From: Isotricha intestinalis
Lineage: Eukaryota; Ciliophora; Litostomatea; Vestibuliferida; Isotrichidae
Length of the DNA stretch: 64,000 nucleotides
Assembly (NCBI GenBank): GCA_023807065.1
Contig: JAJJLU010003468.1
Coordinates: forward strand, 1-64,000
Direction: 5' to 3'
The notes beneath the pieces are model-generated. The model saw only the letters and a list, made by a program, of their open reading frames with translations, was not told the DNA's origin and ran no database searches. Position 1 is the first letter of the stretch; the number at the start of each line of letters is the position of its first letter. The translations under genes were made by a program, and so were the position numbers. Of the stretch, positions 57,117-64,000 are shown piece by piece.

Positions 57117-58504
57117 TAAATGTTGTTTTAATTTAAATATTTAATTAAATAAATAAAAAAAAAATATTTTAAATAAAAATTAAATATCATACAAAAAATT
57201 TAAATACATATCATCAACTAAAAAATACTATCTTTTATTTTCCTTTTTAATTTTTAAAATCTTATATAAAAAATATGAAATTTATTACAAAATCTTTTTA
57301 TTCGTAGTAGGCAATTAAATTTATCTTTTATTGTTTTGAATATTTTTATAATAAATATATTATAAAAAATAATAAATCTATCTTATTTTTTAAAATATTT
57401 TATATATGTCATTGAATCCTCAAAAGACATAATCCAATAATTCTAAATATACAATATTAAGAATTACAATTAAATATTCTTTCCTAATTATGTAATATAT
57501 ATTCTTTAGATAATACCTCAAAATTATATCTGTGTTCTAAAGAATCTTATAATATAACTCCTTTGCTAATTACTCAACAACAATCCTATATTGCATAAAA
57601 TGGCTAACTACGAATTCACCTATCCATCCCTATAACTTTCAAATTCCACATATCTTTCTTCTTTTCCATTCATTTATTTTTTGTTTTTTATTTTATCATT
57701 CTCTTAAAAAAGAAATTTTCTGTTAACTTGTTCTAATTAGGATTAGAGGTACCTAAGATATTTTCTTTATTTATTTTAATTCAATATTTTTCTCCTATTT
57801 TTTTAAATAATTATCTGTTCATCTGTTCTAATATATATTATAAGATTTAATTAATTAAAAATTAATCTATTTTTTTAAATTTATCTTATTTTATAATTTC
57901 AAAATCTTTTTGTTTGATCCATTGTTTTACGTAAAAATCAAAAATTAATTCTTTTTTTCTATATATAACATTTAAACCTGAAATCATATGTAAATCATTA
58001 GAAAACATAATATAATGTTTTTTTTAAATATTTATTATAATATTAATTTATTTTAAATAATTTTTTAATTTTAAAATTATAAATCAAATTGGGAGTTTGG
58101 GGAGGAAAATTTAAGGAGATTAGAGAATTATGTTTATTTATTTTAATTTGTTTATTTTATTTTTTTCTTATCAGTTGTCTATTAAATATCTTCTTATTTA
58201 TCACAATCATATTAATTTGAATAATTATTTCCTAACAAATTTCATCTATTATTTTTTTAACTAAAGGCTCCTAAAGAATCGAAATGTATCCATTCATATA
58301 ATAATAACATATAAAACCAAAATAAGTCATCTCTAGAGGCATAATAATAGCTAACAAAATTGATGAATTATCAGAAAATTAATTGTATCTTTTGTATTAA
58401 TAAAATTCAACCAATCTTTTTATTTGGTTAATGTTTATACTTTATTATATCAATTTTTGTTAATTAATAATATTATTTTATAATGACAAAATTTTTTATT
58501 TAAT
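57117..58504. other. 1.4-kb gap between TTLL and Rab genes, with short ORFs and remnants
   Basis: No long ORF. The part 57480-57720 has more G+C than usual. Minus-strand pieces near 57410-57560 (DSLEHRYNFEVLSKEYILHN with TAG and TAA breaks) look like old coding sequence. A purine-rich, G-rich patch lies at 58091-58130 (GGGAGTTTGGGGAGG). No tRNA, snRNA or complete C/D-box pattern found. Confidence 0.45.
57886..58008 (-). CDS. Possible microprotein, 40 aa
   Basis: An ATG-to-TAA frame reading MFSNDLHMISGLNVIYRKKE and continuing LIFDFYVKQWIKQKDFEIIK. It has a Trp, a His and well-mixed polar and hydrophobic residues, unlike chance ORFs in this composition. It could be a tiny gene, one exon of a larger one, or the last intact piece of a dead gene. 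No family recognised. Confidence 0.3.
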   Translation of the reverse strand: MFSNDLHMISGLNVIYRKKELIFDFYVKQWIKQKDFEIIK

Positions 58505-59260
58505 TTAACAACAACTCACTTCTTTTTCACTTTTCTTTTCAATTGTATTGTTATTTTTATTTGATTTATTATCGTCTATTATACTACTGTTACTTAATTT
58601 AATTTTACTTTCTTCATTTTCTTGAAAATTTTTATTTTTTTCAAACATTTCTTTTGCTAATTTTTCAAAAAGTAATTCAATGTTTAGACCATTTTTTGCA
58701 GAAACTTGAATAAAATTTAATTTATTTATTTTAGTAAAATTTTCAATATCATTATCTGAAACATTTCTCTCTAAATCTGATTTATTTCCTACAATTATAA
58801 TAGATATATTTTTATTGGAAAAATTATAAATATCTTTGACCCAATATAATAAATTATCAAATGTTTTTTTATCATTAATATCAAAAAGTAATGCAACTCC
58901 ATTTGCATTTTTATAATATTGTTTAGTTAGTGCTTTATATTTTTCTTGACCACAAGTATCCCATATATTTAATTCTACAGCAGTATATGGATCTAATAAA
59001 ATTGATTTTTTTTGTAAATTTACAGAAATTGTACATTCATATTGTTCTGAAAATTGTTTTCCTATAAATCGATTTAATATTGATGTCTTTCCTACAGAAG
59101 TATCTCCCACTAAAATCACATTAAATTTATGTGTTATTTTATCAACTGATACTTCTTTTTGTTTGGAAGAATATTTTGAGTCTTCTAATAATGAATCTGG
59201 CTTATTCTGAATTGTTGAAGATAAATTATTTTTGGTAATATTATCTGATAGAAAAGACAT
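58505..59260 (-). CDS. Rab-family small GTPase with N-terminal extension
   Basis: All G-boxes are present: GDTSVGKTS (52-60, P-loop), the switch I Thr in ECTISVN (~75-81), WDTCGQE (100-106), NKSD (159-162) and SAK (187-189). It ends VSCC, the double-Cys signal for geranylgeranylation by Rab GGTase. The ~45-residue N-terminal extension and long charged tail make it 251 aa, longer than a typical Rab (~205). Switch II has WDTCGQE in place of the common WDTAGQE, and the RabF1 region (ISVNLQKKS) differs from IGVDF, so it is a divergent member. It should act in vesicle traffic; the compartment cannot be told. Confidence 0.85.
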   Translation of the reverse strand: MSFLSDNITKNNLSSTIQNKPDSLLEDSKYSSKQKEVSVDKITHKFNVILVGDTSVGKTSILNRFIGKQFSEQYECTISVNLQKKSILLDPYTAVELNIWDTCGQEKYKALTKQYYKNANGVALLFDINDKKTFDNLLYWVKDIYNFSNKNISIIIVGNKSDLERNVSDNDIENFTKINKLNFIQVSAKNGLNIELLFEKLAKEMFEKNKNFQENEESKIKLSNSSIIDDNKSNKNNNTIEKKSEKEVSCC

Positions 59261-59337
59261 TTAATTTTTTAATTTTTTAATTTTTATATATAAAAATTAA
59301 TTAAATATTTTAAAAATATTAAAATATTTTAATATAA

Positions 59338-61821
59338 TTATTTTCCACTTCCTGTAATAAATTTATACAATTCTTGAATTTCTTTCATTAAAATATTAAT
59401 TCTGGGTTTTACCAAATCTGCTTTCTCTTTTTGATTTTCTTGAATAAAATATTGATATAATTCTTTGTCATGAATAAATTGCTTTTTTATTATATTCAGA
59501 TAATCTGGAGGCTGAATTTTATCACCTAATAAATTTTGTAATTGATTTACTTTAACTGTTATTTTATTAATTTTCTCTCTTAAATCTTTTGGAGTTCTAC
59601 CTTCTATTTTTTTAGCTTTTTCCTCATAAAATTGTTTTTTACTTTTTAAAACTTCCATTGAATTTAAATTATCTATTATATCAGGGTCTAATAATTCTTC
59701 TTTTTTAAATTTACTCCCATCTATTTTATTAACAGGTTTCTTAACTTGATTATCTTTATTTCCACTATTTTTTTTATTATCATTATTCTGACTATTATGA
59801 TTATTATCTTTCTTTGTATTTTGAATTTTAGTGTTACCTATATTTTTATTTTGAGTGTTATCTATTTTTTTTTCAAAAGAAACATTTGTGTTTGTTTGTT
59901 TTTTTTCTTGTGAAAATGATACTCCAGTTGAATCAAATTGTAAATCAAAATCAATTTTAATTGGTTGACCTTTATATGAAGGATAAATTTTATTAATTAC
60001 ATAAATTGGAATTTTATTTTCTTTATAAATTGGATCTACACAAGGAATTCTTGTTGATATTTTTATTTCTAATTTAGGAATAATTTTAGTGGGTTTTACT
60101 AATTCAATGGGATATTTTCCTTGAATTATATATTTACTTTTTAAATCACCTAAATCTAATAAACAATGACCAATAACTTTTGGCTTTTTTTCTCCTTTTT
60201 GACAGAGTTTAATTCCTAATTTATATTTATAAATCTCTTTAAATTCTTTTTCAATAATCCAATCAACATTGTAATTAAAATTATTATTTTTATTAATGTC
60301 AATAATATCTGAAAATCCTTTTCCAATATCTAAATAAATATCTAAAAATAAAGACTTATCATTTTTAAAATCAACAATTTTACCAATAAAGATATTCAAA
60401 ACATTTTTTTCTACCAATTCATTAAAAGTTTCAATTTTATCAATTTTCATTCCTTTTGAGTATAAAGGAGCAGGGGTCCATTTATCTTTTATAATTTGTT
60501 TAATAATTTCTATTAATTTTTCATATTTATTTATTTTATCTTTTTTAATTTTAATTTCTTCTTTAAATTTACTTTCTACATTCTCCAATTCACTTGCTTT
60601 TAAATTACTCATTTTTACATTTATTTGAGTTATTTCTTTATTAATATTATTCTTTTGTGATAACATTTCTTTTAAAATTTCCTTAAATTTTCTCATTCTA
60701 TCTTCTTTAGAATAACCATAAATAAATTCAGGAGTAATTTCTTCAGGTAAAGAATCTTCTTTAACTTTATTAGAATATAAAGCTTCTATTTTTTTTTGAG
60801 CATTTTCTAATTTTTTTATATTATTTTTTGCAACATTTAATTGCTCTTCCAAATCATTTTTAGTAAAATATTCAACTGCCTTTGAATATTCCTTAATTTT
60901 ATTTTTAACTCTTTTTAGTAAATTATCATCTAATTTTTTATCTTTCGGACCAGTTAAATCATTATCATCTTCTTCTTCATCACCCAATTGATCTTTTAAT
61001 TGTTTTAATTCATAATCAATTAATTCAATTCTTTTGTTTATTCTATTTTTTATTTCTGGAATTTCAATTGATTTTAAATTTTTATCTTTTGAAATATTAT
61101 TTAAAAGATTTTGAGCTATTTTTTTTTCTTCTTCTATTAATTTCTTATAATCTTCTATACTTATTGCTCCATTTTCAACAAAAGTATTCATTCTATTAAA
61201 ATTAGTTTTTGCCAAAAATTTTTTTGATTCCCAAACATCTTCATTTTCAATTTTATTATCTTTTTTAAATTGAATTATACTATCACAAACTTTCATTTCA
61301 TTATCTAAAACACTTAAACATTTCATTTGATTAATATCATGATATTTTTTTTCAGTATTTTCAAAATAAATATCTTCTTTTTCAACTTCATCTTTTTTTA
61401 CATTTTTTTTTTCTTCATCTTCTTTTTTTTTAGTTAATCTAACAGAATTTTCCAATAGAGAATTAATTAAAGATTTCTTAATTTCTAATTTATTGTCCAA
61501 ATTTGGTTTCTCATCATCATCACTAATAGAAATATCATCTAATCCTTCATCTTCCAATTCTTTTAAATTATCGTCTAAATCTTCAATATTGGTATTTTTA
61601 ACTTTAACATTACTTTTTTCTTTTTTATTACTCACTACTTTAGTATTAATTTCATTTTCTAAATCATCTAAATCATCTAAAGCATCTTTTTCTCCTTTAA
61701 TACCCAATTCATTTTCTAAAGCTTTCAAATCATCATCGACATCCAAATTCATTGGGATTTTTCCTTCCATTTTATATTTAAATTGATTTAACATTTCTTC
61801 CATTTCATTCATTTTTTTCAT
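59338..61821 (-). CDS. C2-domain coiled-coil protein, CC2D1/Lgd-like
   Basis: 827 aa. The N-terminal third is acidic with helical stretches (MEEMLNQFKYKME; ALENELGIKGEKDALDDLDD); residues ~300-470 form coiled coils. Residues ~470-640 fit a C2-like beta sandwich (NVLNIFIGKIVDFKN, LFLDIYLDIGKGFSD, KYKLGIKLCQKGEKKP, GHCLLDLGDLKSK, LEIKISTRIPCVDP). After a linker, the C-terminus (DPDIIDNLNSMEVLKSKKQF and PPDYLNIIKKQFIHDKELY) forms a further helical domain. Order and size recall CC2D1/Lethal giant discs proteins, which act with ESCRT-III in endosomal sorting. DM14 repeats are not clear, so the family call is moderate. Confidence 0.6.
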   Translation of the reverse strand: MKKMNEMEEMLNQFKYKMEGKIPMNLDVDDDLKALENELGIKGEKDALDDLDDLENEINTKVVSNKKEKSNVKVKNTNIEDLDDNLKELEDEGLDDISISDDDEKPNLDNKLEIKKSLINSLLENSVRLTKKKEDEEKKNVKKDEVEKEDIYFENTEKKYHDINQMKCLSVLDNEMKVCDSIIQFKKDNKIENEDVWESKKFLAKTNFNRMNTFVENGAISIEDYKKLIEEEKKIAQNLLNNISKDKNLKSIEIPEIKNRINKRIELIDYELKQLKDQLGDEEEDDNDLTGPKDKKLDDNLLKRVKNKIKEYSKAVEYFTKNDLEEQLNVAKNNIKKLENAQKKIEALYSNKVKEDSLPEEITPEFIYGYSKEDRMRKFKEILKEMLSQKNNINKEITQINVKMSNLKASELENVESKFKEEIKIKKDKINKYEKLIEIIKQIIKDKWTPAPLYSKGMKIDKIETFNELVEKNVLNIFIGKIVDFKNDKSLFLDIYLDIGKGFSDIIDINKNNNFNYNVDWIIEKEFKEIYKYKLGIKLCQKGEKKPKVIGHCLLDLGDLKSKYIIQGKYPIELVKPTKIIPKLEIKISTRIPCVDPIYKENKIPIYVINKIYPSYKGQPIKIDFDLQFDSTGVSFSQEKKQTNTNVSFEKKIDNTQNKNIGNTKIQNTKKDNNHNSQNNDNKKNSGNKDNQVKKPVNKIDGSKFKKEELLDPDIIDNLNSMEVLKSKKQFYEEKAKKIEGRTPKDLREKINKITVKVNQLQNLLGDKIQPPDYLNIIKKQFIHDKELYQYFIQENQKEKADLVKPRINILMKEIQELYKFITGSGK

Positions 61822-61947
61822 TTTTGTATGAAAAAAAGGCTGAGTTATATGTTTTTAAAAAAATTAAAAAAATAAAAAATAATTATTTAAATAATAACTA
61901 AATTTTCAAGAACATTGTTTTAATTAATTGACAATAATAAATGATTT

Positions 61948-63999
61948 TTATTCTTCTTCTTCATTATCATTTCCTTCTTCTTCTTTTTCTTCTTCATCTT
62001 CAAATCCTTTTGCATAACCAACAGGGAAAAAAACAATATCTTTTTCATCAAGTTTTTCATTAATATAAGATTGATCTGAATCTAAATCTTTTTCTTCAAT
62101 TCTTTTCAACATAACAAAGAACATAATATAATTGTATAAATTATGTTCAGTTTCACAATGTTCATTAAAATCAATTTTTCTTTTTTCAAAATCTTTTTTT
62201 TCCTTATTACAAATAAAGCATTTTTCTTCAATATCTTCTTCTTTTTGACTAGAAGTTTCTCTAATTTGTGAAAAAGTAGAAACAATGACACCATTAATCA
62301 TATTTAAAAGAAGTAAAATGACAGTTATATAAAAAATTAAATCAGTACTCCATCTTATAGTGTAACCATGCATATCTGTAAAATCTTTTTCAGGTAAAAT
62401 ATCACCTATTCCTCCTCCTGCTCTTACTCCATGATTGAAATATGTTATTGCACATTCTACTAAAGTTTGGCAATAATTTTCTGTTTTTCCATTTATTTGT
62501 GCATCAAATTCATCTATGTAAAAAAAGAATCCTATATTTGAAAAGAAGAATATTAATATTGCTAAAAAGCCTATCATACATATTAATTGACTAAAACGAA
62601 TTTGAAATGCTATTACTATTTCTTTTATTGTATCTACAAAGTTAATTACTACTAGTAATTGAAGAACAAAATAAAATAAATTATAATGACAAATTATTCC
62701 TAATGTTGACATTAATATAAGATAATTTAATAAGTATATTTCTTCATTAAATAAAAATGAATCAAGTATATATATATGAAACATATTTAATATTTTTTCT
62801 ATTCCTTCTACATTTTTTAATGAATAATTATCTTTTGCAACTTTTATATAAAATCCATATTTATGTTTAAAGAATAAAAATAATAAACCTGAATTGACAA
62901 TAATTTGTCCAATTGCTAAAGTATTGATAAATAATTTTAATAAAATACCCATTGAACCTTGTCCAATTAGGAATAATAGGAGAAAAATATTAATAGCCAA
63001 AGAAACATAAAAATTATAATAAATTGCTTTCTGAAAATCTATTTGATTAGAACCTTCTCCAAAATCAACTTCATACATAAATATTTTTAAATTATCAATT
63101 AAATTACCTAATTTAGTAGAACTACTAGTTCTATCAACAGTATTATAAAATTGAAAAAGAGAATTATTAGAAATTTTATAATAAGCAGGATCAATTACAA
63201 AGAATAAAGTTTTAACATTTGATTCAATTTTAAATTCAACTTTCTTAATTATTTCATTGAAAAATTTACAAGTCATAGTTCTATTATTTACCTTTCTTAA
63301 CAAATCTAAATTTCTTGCTTGACTTCCTGTAATTCTACTTTCACTTCTTGATAAAGGTAAACTTGATAAAAATGTTTTATTTCCTTGTTTAATCATATTT
63401 TTAGCATCTTTAACTTTATAAGATTCAGCCATAATAAAAATAAATAAATACATTTCTGAAATTAATTGGAAATATTCATCTTCTGAAAAATCAGAATCAT
63501 ATTTAAATTTCTCCATTAATTCATCAACTGAATTTTGATCAAATTGAATTGATTTAAATTCAGAAACAAATTCAGCATCATTAGAATTTATTTCAATTCC
63601 TTTAATATGTTTAATATATAAAGCACAAGTATATTGAGTAATTAAATTAGTTAACTTTTCATAATTAAATATTAAAGAAATTAAACTTTGTTGATTTTCA
63701 CTAATTCCACCTTGTCTAATTAAATTATTTAACAATTTAAATTGACTTATTTTCATTTGATAAGAATTATCAGAAAAAATATAATCAATATCTTCTTCTA
63801 ATTCAAAATTAATTTGCATAGGATCTTTAAATAATTTATCTAAAGTAGGAGCTCCTTTAAATAATAATTGACTAACTTCATAAGCATTTACCATTGATTG
63901 ATATAATTGACGAGAATCTAATTTTTTCTTTTTAATATTACCAACTTTAATTGCAGAAACAATTGAATAAAAAACTTCATGTAAATGATAAGAACTGAA
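61948..63999 (-). CDS. IP3-receptor/ryanodine-receptor-type calcium channel, C-terminal part, cut by the window edge
   Basis: The open frame continues past the first in-window ATG (63894) to the right edge without a stop, so the true start lies outside. The visible ~683 residues are the channel end. They begin with helical, cytosolic sequence (SRSESRITGSQARNLDLLRK), then about six TM helices (~265-550 of the 648 aa after that ATG). The pore has the selectivity filter GGGIGD (in FNHGVRAGGGIGDILPE), as in IP3 receptors, followed by the inner helix LLLLNMINGVIVSTFSQIRE. Then comes the C-terminal zinc-finger-like element CFICNKEKKDFEK with EHCETEHNLYNY. All are hallmarks of IP3R/RyR proteins that release calcium from the ER. 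The tail is acidic. Ligand-binding domains are not in the window. Confidence 0.88.
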   Translation of the reverse strand, partial: FSSYHLHEVFYSIVSAIKVGNIKKKKLDSRQLYQSMVNAYEVSQLLFKGAPTLDKLFKDPMQINFELEEDIDYIFSDNSYQMKISQFKLLNNLIRQGGISENQQSLISLIFNYEKLTNLITQYTCALYIKHIKGIEINSNDAEFVSEFKSIQFDQNSVDELMEKFKYDSDFSEDEYFQLISEMYLFIFIMAESYKVKDAKNMIKQGNKTFLSSLPLSRSESRITGSQARNLDLLRKVNNRTMTCKFFNEIIKKVEFKIESNVKTLFFVIDPAYYKISNNSLFQFYNTVDRTSSSTKLGNLIDNLKIFMYEVDFGEGSNQIDFQKAIYYNFYVSLAINIFLLLFLIGQGSMGILLKLFINTLAIGQIIVNSGLLFLFFKHKYGFYIKVAKDNYSLKNVEGIEKILNMFHIYILDSFLFNEEIYLLNYLILMSTLGIICHYNLFYFVLQLLVVINFVDTIKEIVIAFQIRFSQLICMIGFLAILIFFFSNIGFFFYIDEFDAQINGKTENYCQTLVECAITYFNHGVRAGGGIGDILPEKDFTDMHGYTIRWSTDLIFYITVILLLLNMINGVIVSTFSQIRETSSQKEEDIEEKCFICNKEKKDFEKRKIDFNEHCETEHNLYNYIMFFVMLKRIEEKDLDSDQSYINEKLDEKDIVFFPVGYAKGFEDEEEKEEEGNDNEEEE

Positions 64000-64000
64000 A

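Noticed and set aside
58350..58400. TGATGA resembling a C box
   Set aside because: No CTGA D box follows at a suitable distance on the same strand.
61493..61786. 97-codon plus-strand ORF, Ser/Phe-rich
   Set aside because: Shadow of the acidic N-terminus of the C2 protein on the other strand.
1..64000. CRISPR arrays, phage or bacterial operons
   Set aside because: The gene families are eukaryotic, no ribosome-binding-site pattern precedes the starts, and no regularly spaced repeat-spacer array is present.
1..64000. Anaerobic gut fungus as source (also very A/T-rich and flagellated)
   Set aside because: Not fully excluded, but the lack of introns, the IP3R-type channel and the Cys-rich multi-TM surface proteins fit a ciliate-like protist better.

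Overview
The window is about 80% A+T or more, densely packed with long ORFs that need no introns, and clearly eukaryotic. Recognisable genes include Vps11, TRAPPC2L, a Rab GTPase, a CFAP36-like ciliary protein, a tubulin tyrosine ligase-like (TTLL) enzyme, a MORN protein, two FCP1/SCP-type phosphatases and an IP3-receptor-type channel. TAA, TAG and TGA all end ORFs, so the code appears standard. CFAP36 and TTLL imply cilia, and the IP3R-type channel and large Cys-rich surface proteins fit a ciliate or similar protist. A ciliate that keeps the standard code, for example a litostome such as a rumen ciliate, is a reasonable guess, but the sequence does not prove it. Many proteins are Asn/Lys-rich, as expected from base composition.

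Layout. 1-1830: a gene-poor stretch with a possible gene 3' end at the left edge, a decayed copy of the tail of the neighbouring phosphatase gene, a 359-bp element with 34-bp terminal inverted repeats and repeated internal motifs, and decayed coding-like sequence. 1831-9287 (minus strand): phosphatase 1, a basic hypothetical protein, CFAP36-like, a NET-domain protein and a coiled-coil protein. 9453-20515 (plus strand): a small DPY-30-like protein, a giant Cys-rich membrane protein, an FG/NPF-rich nucleoporin candidate, a PB1-ZZ adaptor candidate, an MFS transporter and TRAPPC2L. 20698-25595 (minus): a hypothetical, a Gpt2/Sct1-type acyltransferase and two tandem multi-TM paralogues. 25820-33979 (plus except one small ORF): phosphatase 2, Vps11, a B-box/kelch protein and a small basic protein. 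33980-35519: a gap with gene remnants. 35520-41589: five hypotheticals or scaffold-like genes, including an RCC1-like protein. 41590-41902: a strong C/D-box snoRNA candidate. 41903-51069: a second Cys-rich membrane protein, a small membrane protein, a TPR protein, a conserved hypothetical and a coiled-coil protein. 51070-51797: a pseudogene. 51798-63999 (minus): a CAAX-box protein, MORN, TTLL, Rab, a C2/coiled-coil protein and the IP3R-type channel, which runs off the right edge.

Several genes fit common themes. Vps11, Rab, TRAPPC2L and the C2/Lgd-like protein serve endomembrane traffic. CFAP36 and TTLL serve cilia. The two Cys-rich proteins and the IP3R-type channel could belong to surface sensing and calcium signalling. 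There is no sign of operons; neighbours are simply close together (41 to 300 bp), often with short shared divergent promoters. The most interesting non-protein signals are the snoRNA candidate at 41770-41845 and the TIR element at 392-750 beside the duplicated phosphatase tail.
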